DNA from: an uncultured Solimonas sp.
GTDB lineage: Bacteria > Pseudomonadota > Gammaproteobacteria > Nevskiales > Nevskiaceae
DNA length: 11,864 nt
Reading direction: 5' to 3'
Assembly (NCBI GenBank): GCA_946478985.1
Contig: CAMLDZ010000095.1
Coordinates: forward strand, 1-11,864
The first letter of the stretch is position 1. Each line of letters begins with the position of its first letter. The notes under the pieces were generated by a model. It ran no database searches. It saw only the letters and a program-made list of their open reading frames with translations, and had not been told where the DNA came from. The translations under genes were made by a program, and so were the position numbers. Shown one piece after another: positions 6,284-11,864 of the stretch.

Positions 6284-6871
6284 ATGCTCGAAGCCCGTTT
6301 CCGCCAGCATTTCGAAGCCAGCATCGCCGCGCAGCAGGCCACGCTCGCGCAGGTGCTGCCGGCGCTGGCGCGCGCCGCGCAGGGCCTGGCCGAAGGCCTG
6401 CGCAGCGGCGCCAAGGTGCTGGCCTGCGGCAATGGCGGCTCGGCGGCGGACGCGCAGCACTTCAGTGCCGAGCTGACCGGCCGCTTCGAGCGCGAGCGTC
6501 GCGGCCTGCCGGGCATCGCGTTGTCGGTCGACACCTCGGCGCTCACCGCCATCGCCAACGACTACAGCTTCGAGCGCGTGTTCTCCAAGCAGGTCGAGGC
6601 GCTGGGACGGCCCGGCGACTGGCTGCTGGCGATCTCCACCTCCGGCAGTTCGCCCAACGTGGTTCGTGCGATCGAGGCGGCGCAGGCGCAGGGCCTGCAG
6701 GTCATTGCCCTGACCGGCAAGGACGGCGGCCGCATGGCGGCGATGCTGCGCGACGGCGACGTCGAACTGCGCGCCGCCAGCAGCGTGACCGCGCGTGTGC
6801 AGGAAGTGCACATCGTGCTGCTGCACTGCCTCTGCGATGCGATCGACGAACTGCTGTTCCCGGCCAGCTGA
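6284..6871 (+). CDS. SIS-domain protein, DiaA / GmhA (phosphoheptose isomerase) type
   Basis: A 195-residue SIS-domain protein. Its position after yraN matches E. coli diaA, whose product binds DnaA and promotes timely replication initiation. The same position in pseudomonads is annotated gmhA (sedoheptulose-7-phosphate isomerase for LPS heptose), as I recall. Seen: phosphosugar-loop [20 protein letters not shown] (48-67), [11 protein letters not shown] (87-97), [17 protein letters not shown] (114-130), ALTGKDGG (142-149) and [18 protein letters not shown] (171-188). His59, Glu63, Gln173 and His181 match the four metal ligands of GmhA by spacing; E. coli DiaA lacks two of them. The C-terminus ([13 protein letters not shown]) resembles DiaA more. 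An isomerase, a DnaA regulator or both are possible, so I give no symbol. ATG at 6284 matches family starts. The 53-base gap after yraN could hold a weak promoter (CACAAT, 6250-6255) but has no clear -35. Confidence 0.9.
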   Translation: MLEARFRQHFEASIAAQQATLAQVLPALARAAQGLAEGLRSGAKVLACGNGGSAADAQHFSAELTGRFERERRGLPGIALSVDTSALTAIANDYSFERVFSKQVEALGRPGDWLLAISTSGSSPNVVRAIEAAQAQGLQVIALTGKDGGRMAAMLRDGDVELRAASSVTARVQEVHIVLLHCLCDAIDELLFPAS

Positions 6872-6880
6872 AGCGCGCCG

Positions 6881-8272
6881 ATGAGCGCCGCGCTGCCGGA
6901 TGCCGCCCTGCGCCGACTGCGCGAGGCCGTCGGCGCGCAGCGCCTGCTGAGCGATCCGGCCGACTGTCTGGCCTACGGTTACGACAACTCCAAACGCATC
7001 GCGCTGCCGCAGGCCGTGGTGTTCGCGCTCGGCCACGACGAGGTCGCGGCGGTGGTCGGCGTCTGCCATGAGTTCGGCATTCCGCTGGTCGTGCGCGGGC
7101 GCGGCACCAACACCACCGGCGCGACGGTGCCGGTCGCCGGCGGCGTGGTGCTGTCGCTGGAACGGATGAACCGCATCCTGCGCGTCTCGCCCGGCGATCG
7201 CCTGATCGAATGCGAAGCCGGCTGCCTCAACAGCGAGATCCAGACGGCGGCCGCGCAGCACGGCCTGTTCTGGGCGCCGGATCCGACCAGCGCGGCATTC
7301 TCGACGGTCGGCGGCAACCTCGGCTGCAGCGCCGGCGGGCCGCGCGCGGTGAAGTACGGCACCGCGCGCGACAACGTGCTCGGCCTGCGCGCGGTGACCG
7401 GTACCGGCACCACGATCAAGACCGGCTGCACGACGACCAAGGGCGTGGTGGGCTACGACCTGACACGCTTGCTGGTCGGCTCGGAGGGGACGCTGGCGGT
7501 CATCACCGAGGCGACGCTGAAGCTGCTGCCGCGCGCATCGGCGACACAGACCCTGCGCGCCTGCTATGCCGACGTGAAGTCCGCCGCCGAGGCGGTGGCG
7601 CGGGTGATGAACCAGCCGGAGACGCCGAGCGCGCTGGAGTTCCTCGACGGCGGCGCCGTGCAATTGGCCGAGGCCTACCGGCCGACCGGCGTGCCGGCCG
7701 GCGTCGGCGCGATGCTGCTGATCGAGGTCGACGGCAATCCGCAGACCATCGACATCGCCTTGCGCGCGGTGGCCGCCGCTGCCGACGGCGCCGGGCTGAT
7801 CGAGCTGAAAACCGCCGCCAGCGCGGCCGAGACCGAGGCCTTGTGGGCTTGCCGCAAGGCGCTGTCGCCATCGCTGCGCAAGATCGCGCCGAAGAAGGTC
7901 AACGAGGACGTGGTGGTGCCGGTGACGCGCATTCCCGAGCTGGTGACGGGCCTGGCTGCGCTGTCGACGAAACATGGCATCCGCATCGTCAACTTCGGCC
8001 ACGCCGGCAATGGCAATCTGCACACCAACCTGCTCGCAGACCCCGACGATCCGGGGCAGATGCGCGCGGTGCATGCCTGTCTGCATGACGTGTTCCGGCT
8101 GGTGCTCGATCTGGACGGCACGCTGTCCGGCGAGCATGGCGTGGGGATCGAGAAGCGCGATTTCGTCGGCTGGGAGATCGCCGCGGAAACGCTGGAGCTG
8201 ATGCGTGCGCTCAAGCGCAATTTCGATCCCAAGGGCATTCTCAATCCCGGCAAGGCGCTGCCGGGCATCTGA
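6881..8272 (+). CDS. FAD-binding oxidoreductase, GlcD / D-lactate dehydrogenase type
   Basis: A 463-residue flavoprotein of the vanillyl-alcohol-oxidase/p-cresol-methylhydroxylase superfamily. The N-terminal FAD_binding_4 domain (about 40-220) shows PLVVRGRGTNTTGATVPVAG (68-87), then STVGGNLGCSAGGPRAVKYG (141-160) and LLVGSEGTLAVITEATLKLL (197-216). The C-terminal FAD-oxidase_C domain (about 220-460) shows NEDVVVP (341-347), NFGHAGNGNLHTNLL (371-385), SGEHGVGIEKR (416-426) and FDPKGILNPGKAL (448-460). Relatives oxidise 2-hydroxy acids such as glycolate, D-lactate or D-2-hydroxyglutarate; the substrate cannot be chosen from sequence alone. No GlcE or GlcF partner is adjacent, which argues for a single-subunit dehydrogenase over the GlcDEF oxidase. 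It begins 9 bases after the SIS gene and is probably in the lpoA operon. Confidence 0.9.
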   Translation: MSAALPDAALRRLREAVGAQRLLSDPADCLAYGYDNSKRIALPQAVVFALGHDEVAAVVGVCHEFGIPLVVRGRGTNTTGATVPVAGGVVLSLERMNRILRVSPGDRLIECEAGCLNSEIQTAAAQHGLFWAPDPTSAAFSTVGGNLGCSAGGPRAVKYGTARDNVLGLRAVTGTGTTIKTGCTTTKGVVGYDLTRLLVGSEGTLAVITEATLKLLPRASATQTLRACYADVKSAAEAVARVMNQPETPSALEFLDGGAVQLAEAYRPTGVPAGVGAMLLIEVDGNPQTIDIALRAVAAAADGAGLIELKTAASAAETEALWACRKALSPSLRKIAPKKVNEDVVVPVTRIPELVTGLAALSTKHGIRIVNFGHAGNGNLHTNLLADPDDPGQMRAVHACLHDVFRLVLDLDGTLSGEHGVGIEKRDFVGWEIAAETLELMRALKRNFDPKGILNPGKALPGI

Positions 8273-8346
8273 GGGTGTCGTCAGGTTCAGGGCGAGTTCA
8301 CCGCCGCGGTGCTGCGCTGGGGCTTCAATCGAAGCGGAGCCTCACC

Positions 8347-8628
8347 ATGGAATATGTACCTCTGATCCGCGCATCGACGCTGCTGATCCTGCTGGCACTG
8401 TGCGGTACCGCCACAGCCGGTGAGCGCGTGCAGGCGCCGTCGCCGAGCAGCGACACGGTGATCATGCAAGGCGACAAGAATCGCGACGGCTTCATCAGCC
8501 GCGACGAAGCCGATCCCAAGATGCTTGAACACTGGACGCATTGGGACAGCAATGGCGACGGAAAAATCGATGCCGGCGAGTACGCCATCGGCATCCAGGC
8601 GGCCAGGACGAAAGACCGAAGACCCTGA
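8347..8628 (+). CDS. Small exported EF-hand calcium-binding protein
   Basis: A 93-residue protein. Residues 1-24 form a Sec signal peptide (hydrophobic ASTLLILLALCGTATA) with a likely signal-peptidase-I site after Ala24 (ATA-GE). Two canonical EF-hand loops follow: DKNRDGFISRDE (43-54) and DSNGDGKIDAGE (67-78). Both have acidic or Asn ligands at positions 1, 3 and 5, Gly at 6, Ile at 8 and Glu at 12. It should therefore be a periplasmic or secreted calcium sensor or buffer; the partner is unknown. ATG at 8347 is chosen because GGAG (8336-8339) sits 7 bases ahead and the signal peptide starts there; the open frame upstream to 8275 has neither. A 74-base gap follows the oxidoreductase, so it may have its own promoter. 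It ends ahead of a strong hairpin. Confidence 0.88.
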   Translation: MEYVPLIRASTLLILLALCGTATAGERVQAPSPSSDTVIMQGDKNRDGFISRDEADPKMLEHWTHWDSNGDGKIDAGEYAIGIQAARTKDRRP

Positions 8629-8677
8629 GGCGGCGCCAAGAAGAACGCGCCGAGCCCATGGCGACGAAGCCTGATTG

Positions 8678-8713
8678 AAAGAACAGCCGCATCGAGCGGC
8701 TGTTCTTTTATTT
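8678..8713. terminator. Bidirectional intrinsic terminator between the EF-hand gene and sspB
   Basis: A perfect 13-bp stem: AAAGAACAGCCGC (8678-8690) and GCGGCTGTTCTTT (8696-8708), loop ATCGA. On the plus strand it is followed by TTTTATTT, a good tail for ending the EF-hand transcript. On the minus strand the A-rich side gives UUCUUUC, a weaker tail for ending sspB. The sspB stop codon (8708-8710) abuts the hairpin and shares one base with it, so the terminator begins immediately at the gene's end. Confidence 0.88.
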
Positions 8714-9130
8714 GACGACGCGCAGGTTCGGGCGGCCGGGCTTGGGCTTCGGCGGTTCCGGCTCCGGACCTGCATCGGTGTTCGCATCCGCAACGGCGGC
8801 CTGTTGCGGATCGGCCGGTTCGGTCTCGCCGAACATCACGCCTTCGCCATTTTCGCGCGCGAACACCGCCAGCACCGCGCCGGTCGGCACCTGCACGTCG
8901 AAGGCGCGGCCGCCGAAGCGGGCGGAGAACCAGATCGGCTCGCTCTGCAGATCGAGGCTTTGCACGGCGACCGGGCTGATGTTGAGCGTGATGCGGCCTT
9001 CCTGCACATACTGGCGCGGCACGGCCACACCGGGATAGTCGGCGGACACCAGCAAGTGTGGCGTGTAGCCGTTGTCGCAGGCCCATTCGAAGATGGCGCG
9101 GATCAGATAAGGGCGACGGGACTTGGACAT
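8708..9130 (-). CDS. sspB: ClpXP protease specificity-enhancing factor SspB
   Basis: A 140-residue adaptor that binds ssrA-tagged and some other substrates and tethers them to ClpX for degradation. The folded domain covers about the first 100 residues: SRRPYLIRAIFEWACDNGYT, then PGVAVP, ITLNISPVAVQSL, ARFGG, and VPTGAVLAVFARENGEGVMF. A flexible acidic and Pro-rich linker follows (PEPEPPKPKPGRP), ending in LRVVK. That tail is the conserved ClpX-docking peptide, shared with E. coli SspB (RPALRVVK). The start at 9130 gives the MSKSRRPYL beginning seen in homologues. ATG at 9136 (142 residues) directly after the sspA stop (TGAATG) is equally possible. No strong ribosome-binding site is visible, so translation is probably coupled to sspA. 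Confidence 0.95.
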   Translation of the reverse strand: MSKSRRPYLIRAIFEWACDNGYTPHLLVSADYPGVAVPRQYVQEGRITLNISPVAVQSLDLQSEPIWFSARFGGRAFDVQVPTGAVLAVFARENGEGVMFGETEPADPQQAAVADANTDAGPEPEPPKPKPGRPNLRVVK

Positions 9131-9136
9131 GAGCAT

Positions 9137-9748
9137 TCAGGACTGGCGAAGCGCCGATTGTACGGCGGGGCGCGCCAGCAGTCGTTCGGCGTAGCGCTGC
9201 AGCGTGGCATCGGCCGGCAGCTTGAGGCCCAGGGCCGGCAGCGTGGCCAGCAGCGCGGCAAACGCGCAATCGGCGAGATTGAATTCCAGGCCCAGACACC
9301 AGCCGCGCGCGCCGAACAGCCGGGCGCTGGCCAGCAGGTGATCGGCGAGCTGCTTGCGCGCCAGCTTGGCCTCGGGCGACTTGGGCGCCGCGGCGATCGA
9401 CGCCGCCAGCGGGAACAGCTCCTGATCGAAGCGCGCCAGCAGCATGCGCAAGCGCGCGCGCGCGGCGGGATCGGCCGGCGACAAGCGCGGATGCGGATAA
9501 CGCTCATCCAGGTACTCGGCGACGATCGACGCCGGGAACAGCACCGTGTCGCGGTCGGCGAGCGTGGGCAGCAGCCCGGACGGATTGAGCACCAGCAGAT
9601 CCTGGTGCGGTCGGTTGGGCGTGATCCATTCCAGGCGCGCGCCGTCGACGTCCTTCTCGGCAAGAACGATGCGGGTCCACAGCGAGGGCAGGTGCTCGCG
9701 TGCGCAGAACAAGGTCAGGCCGGCGCGCGGCGCAGGGCGCGCGTCCAT
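9137..9748 (-). CDS. sspA: Stringent starvation protein A (SspA), RNA-polymerase-associated
   Basis: A glutathione-S-transferase-fold protein that binds RNA polymerase and regulates stationary-phase, acid-tolerance and virulence genes in relatives. It lacks GST activity in E. coli. Thioredoxin-like N-domain: LTLFCAREHLP, then RIVLAEKDVD, QDLLVLNPSGLLPTLADRD and IVAEYLDERYPHPRL. The all-helical C-domain has EFNLADCAFAALLATLPALG. The PHP motif, which lines the functional surface pocket in E. coli (Pro84-His85-Pro86), is intact. Starting at ATG 9748 (203 residues) puts PHP at 85-87 and the TLF strand where E. coli has it, so I prefer this start. The frame also offers ATG 9778 (213 residues), and neither has a strong ribosome-binding site. 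The next gene, sspB, begins at or within six bases of its stop. The operon order petB-petC-sspA-sspB is typical of gammaproteobacteria. Confidence 0.93.
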   Translation of the reverse strand: MDARPAPRAGLTLFCAREHLPSLWTRIVLAEKDVDGARLEWITPNRPHQDLLVLNPSGLLPTLADRDTVLFPASIVAEYLDERYPHPRLSPADPAARARLRMLLARFDQELFPLAASIAAAPKSPEAKLARKQLADHLLASARLFGARGWCLGLEFNLADCAFAALLATLPALGLKLPADATLQRYAERLLARPAVQSALRQS

Positions 9749-9891
9749 TACGTAGCGGCTCTTGCCGGGAATCGGCATCAGCGCGGGGACTTGACGGCGA
9801 ATGTAAGCATCCTGACAGCGTAACCTCTCGGCGGCCGTGCCGGTAGCCGCAGCAGCATCGCGATGACCGGAGGCGTGCCAGACGAGGGCGC

Positions 9892-9932
9892 AAAAAAACG
9901 GCGCCGTTGCCGGATCGCGGCAACGGCGCCGT
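9892..9932 (-). terminator. Strong intrinsic terminator after petC
   Basis: Perfect 15-bp GC-rich stem: ACGGCGCCGTTGCCG (9898-9912) and CGGCAACGGCGCCGT (9918-9932), loop GATCG. On the minus strand the stem is followed by seven T residues (complement of A 9892-9898), the classic Rho-independent arrangement. It lies about 30 bases beyond the petC stop and should separate the bc1 operon from sspA-sspB. The remaining 9779-9891 must therefore contain the sspA promoter, but I see no convincing -35/-10 pair there. Confidence 0.92.
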
Positions 9933-9962
9933 ATTCAGCGCCTCACGAGGCCGGTGACGACC

Positions 9963-10736
9963 TTAGTGGATGTCCTTCCAGTACTCGCGCTTGAGGAAGT
10001 AGGCGAGAACCGTGAAGGCCAGCAGGAACAGGATGACCTTGCTGCCGACCGCGATGCGATGCGCGCGGCCCGGTTCAGCGGCGTAGCTCATGAAGTTCAC
10101 GGTGTCGGCGACGAACTTCTTGTACTCGTCCGCCGACAGCGTGCCGGCGCTGGCCAGCTCCAGGCCGGTGCCGTGGTGGCTGCCGTGGCCCGCTTCTTCG
10201 CCGTGGCCTTCGCCGTGCGCCGCTTCCGCCGGCTTGATCTGCAGACCCTGCAGGTCGGCCAGCACGTGCGGCATCGACGCGCCCGGCAGCACCAGGTTGT
10301 TGGTGCCCAGCGGACGCGACGGATCGACGTAGAAGGTCATCAGGTAGTTGTAGACCCAGTCGGCGCCGCGGAAGCGCGTCTCCACCGTCAGGTCCGGCGG
10401 CTGCTGGCCGAACCAGACCTTGGACGGCTCGCCCGGCATCGCCGAATGGATCTGGTCACCCGGCTTCTCGCTGGTGAACATCAGATGGGTCTTCAGCAGG
10501 TCTTCCGGGATCTTCAGGTCCTGGGCGATGCGGCTGTAACGCAGCAGGCGCATCGAGTGGCAACCCGAGCAGTAGTTCATGAAGTTGCGGGCGCCGCGCT
10601 GGACCGAGGCCTGGTTGTCCGGGTCTGGCTTAAACGCAAGGGGCAGCGCCGCGCCGCCGGACGCCAGCACCGGGCTGGCGATGCCGAGCGCGACGACGGC
10701 GAGCAGCGACTTCAGGCTGTTCTTAATGCGCATCAT
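9963..10736 (-). CDS. petC: Ubiquinol-cytochrome c reductase cytochrome c1 subunit
   Basis: A 257-residue subunit of the bc1 complex; it takes electrons from the Rieske protein and passes them to soluble cytochrome c on the periplasmic side. Layout: signal peptide to about residue 25 (LLAVVALGIASPVLA-SGG), covalent haem site CSGCH (56-60), PPDLT (113-117), Met155 in LPGASMPHVL as the likely second axial haem ligand, and a C-terminal membrane anchor (about 229-247, VGSKVILFLLAFTVLAYFL) ending in KREYWKDIH. Unusual: residues 172-188 form a His/Glu/Gly-rich insertion (HGEGHGEEAGHGSHH) between the conserved ADLQG and GTLS segments. The start (ATGATG, 10731-10736; first ATG taken) lies inside the end of petB, an 11- to 14-base overlap, with GGAG 10 bases ahead. 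Confidence 0.95.
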   Translation of the reverse strand: MMRIKNSLKSLLAVVALGIASPVLASGGAALPLAFKPDPDNQASVQRGARNFMNYCSGCHSMRLLRYSRIAQDLKIPEDLLKTHLMFTSEKPGDQIHSAMPGEPSKVWFGQQPPDLTVETRFRGADWVYNYLMTFYVDPSRPLGTNNLVLPGASMPHVLADLQGLQIKPAEAAHGEGHGEEAGHGSHHGTGLELASAGTLSADEYKKFVADTVNFMSYAAEPGRAHRIAVGSKVILFLLAFTVLAYFLKREYWKDIH

Positions 10737-11864
10737 GGGTCACGCGCTCCGGGACTGGCTTGGTCTTGTCGAACTTGGAGTAGAAGGGCATCAGCAGGAA
10801 GAACGCGAAGTAGATCACCGTGCCGAGGCGCGAGATCAGCGTTCCCGCCGGCGACGGCGGCTGCATGCCGTAGTAGTTCAGCAGGATGAAGCTGACGGTG
10901 AAGAAGAACAGCGCGATCTTGAAGATCGGGCCCTTGTAGCGCACCGACTTGACCGGCGAGCGGTCCAGCCACGGCAGGAAGAACAGCAGCAGCACCGCAC
11001 CGAACATGACGATGACGCCCAGCAGCTTGTCCGGCACCGCACGCAGCATCGCGTAGAACGAACCGAAGTACCACGCCGGCGTGATGTGCTCCGGCGTCGT
11101 CAGCGGGTTGCCCGGCGTGAAGTTCGGCTTCTCCAGGAAGTAACCGCCGCCATCGGGCGCAAAGAACACCACGCCGAGGAAGACGATCAGGAAGGCGCCG
11201 ACGCCGACCAGATCCTTGACCGTGTAGTACGGGTGGAACGGGATGCCGTCGAGCGGGATGCCGGTGTTCGGATCCTTCTTCTTCTTGATCTCGACGCCGT
11301 CCGGGTTGTTCGAGCCGACTTCGTGCAGCGCGATCAGATGCGCGACGACCAGGCCGACGAGCACGAACGGCAGGGCGATGACGTGCAGCGAGAACAGGCG
11401 GTTGAGCGTCGCGTCGGCCGGGATGTAGTCACCCTGGATCCAGATGACGAGCTCTTCACCGATGCCCGGAATCGCGCCGAACAGCGAGATGATCACCTGC
11501 GCGCCCCAGTAGCTCATGTTGCCCCACGGCAGCACGTAGCCGCAGAACGCCTCGGCCATCAGCACCAGGAAGATCAGGCAGCCGAACAGCCAGATCAGCT
11601 CGCGCGGCTTGCGGTGCGAGCCGTAGATCAGGCCGCGGTACATGTGCAGGTAGACGACGATGAAGAACATGCTCGCGCCGGTCGAGTGCAGATACCGGAT
11701 GACGTTGCCCCAGGGCACGTCGCGCATGATGTACTCGACGCTGTCCCAGGCCTGCGCGGAGTCAGGCTTGAAGTGCATCGTCAGGAAGATGCCGGTCAGC
11801 AGCTGGTTGACCAGCACCAGCAGCGCCAGCGAGCCGAAGAAGTACCAGAAGTTGAAGTTCTTCG
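10723..11864 (-). CDS. petB: Ubiquinol-cytochrome c reductase cytochrome b subunit (5' end beyond the window)
   Basis: 379 residues are visible and the gene continues past base 11864; the GTG at 11817 is internal, because the conserved family segment KNFNFWYFFGSLALL lies before it. Cytochrome b is the membrane core of the bc1 complex, holding haems bL and bH and the Qo and Qi quinone sites. Haem ligands: LHSTGASMFFIVVYLH (helix B, His pair 14 apart) and a helix D pair in LHVIALPFVLVGLVVAH, 15 apart, a spacing I recall for beta/gammaproteobacteria and b6. HEVGSNNPDG follows. The Qo-site motif usually written PEWY is PAWY here (11068-11079). C-terminal helices and a basic tail (SKFDKTKPVPERVTHDAH) are present. 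It is translated into petC by overlap; the Rieske gene petA is expected upstream, outside the window. Confidence 0.96.
   Translation of the reverse strand, partial: KNFNFWYFFGSLALLVLVNQLLTGIFLTMHFKPDSAQAWDSVEYIMRDVPWGNVIRYLHSTGASMFFIVVYLHMYRGLIYGSHRKPRELIWLFGCLIFLVLMAEAFCGYVLPWGNMSYWGAQVIISLFGAIPGIGEELVIWIQGDYIPADATLNRLFSLHVIALPFVLVGLVVAHLIALHEVGSNNPDGVEIKKKKDPNTGIPLDGIPFHPYYTVKDLVGVGAFLIVFLGVVFFAPDGGGYFLEKPNFTPGNPLTTPEHITPAWYFGSFYAMLRAVPDKLLGVIVMFGAVLLLFFLPWLDRSPVKSVRYKGPIFKIALFFFTVSFILLNYYGMQPPSPAGTLISRLGTVIYFAFFLLMPFYSKFDKTKPVPERVTHDAH

Noticed and set aside
5927..8137. Very long minus-strand open frame (736 codons) opposite yraN, the SIS gene and the oxidoreductase
   Set aside because: All three plus-strand genes have clear family motifs. 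The antisense product is a low-complexity Arg/Gln/His/Ala mix typical of the reverse of GC-rich genes and has no recognisable domain.
8275..8346. Longer start for the EF-hand protein
   Set aside because: The added residues are basic and polar, would bury the signal peptide internally, and lack a ribosome-binding site.
9779..9891. Promoter for sspA on the minus strand (for example TACATT near 9800)
   Set aside because: A promoter is expected here because of the strong upstream terminator, but no -35/-10 pair with acceptable spacing could be found.

Overview
The window is GC-rich, densely packed bacterial chromosome with conserved housekeeping genes. Gene content and order point to a gammaproteobacterium. 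Two blocks match an arrangement I recall from pseudomonads and relatives: divergent rsmI and lpoA-yraN-diaA/gmhA-like, and sspB-sspA beside the cytochrome bc1 genes petC and petB. The GC content and the MFS/DUF2157 cargo would suit the Nevskiales/Xanthomonadales, but the genus is a guess. I see no phage, IS element, tRNA, rRNA or CRISPR, and no stretch above 300 bases lacks a gene.

Left part (1-3596, plus strand): rlmH, an MFS_3-type exporter, a DUF2157 membrane protein and a GDYXXLXY-family membrane-anchored protein. They are joined by 1-4 base overlaps or a 3-base gap, so they very likely form one operon. It converges on rsmI (minus strand, 3593-4459), and both genes end in a shared palindromic CTAG.

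Middle (4460-8628): a compact divergent control region separates rsmI from lpoA. It holds a two-hairpin dispersed-type repeat (about 4484-4549) and candidate back-to-back promoters, with lpoA perhaps leaderless. Then come lpoA (a short form with no N-terminal TPR domain), yraN, a DiaA/GmhA-type SIS protein, a GlcD/D-lactate-dehydrogenase-type FAD oxidoreductase and a small exported EF-hand protein. The usual dolP (yraP) that ends this cluster in other gammaproteobacteria is not here; the oxidoreductase and EF-hand genes occupy its place.

Right part (8678-11864, minus strand): petB (5' end beyond the window), petC, a strong intrinsic terminator, sspA and sspB. sspB converges on the EF-hand gene at a 13-bp hairpin that probably terminates both. 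Functionally the window mixes ribosomal RNA methylation (RlmH, RsmI), cell-wall synthase activation (LpoA), SIS-domain replication control or heptose metabolism, ClpXP adaptor and RNA-polymerase-binding proteins (SspB, SspA), and respiration (bc1 complex).

No wholly new system is evident. The best leads are the SIS protein that keeps a GmhA-type metal site in a DiaA position, the short LpoA with a Pro/Ala/Gln linker, the repeat-bearing divergent promoter, the His-rich insertion in cytochrome c1, and the uncharacterised DUF2157/GDYXXLXY pair.
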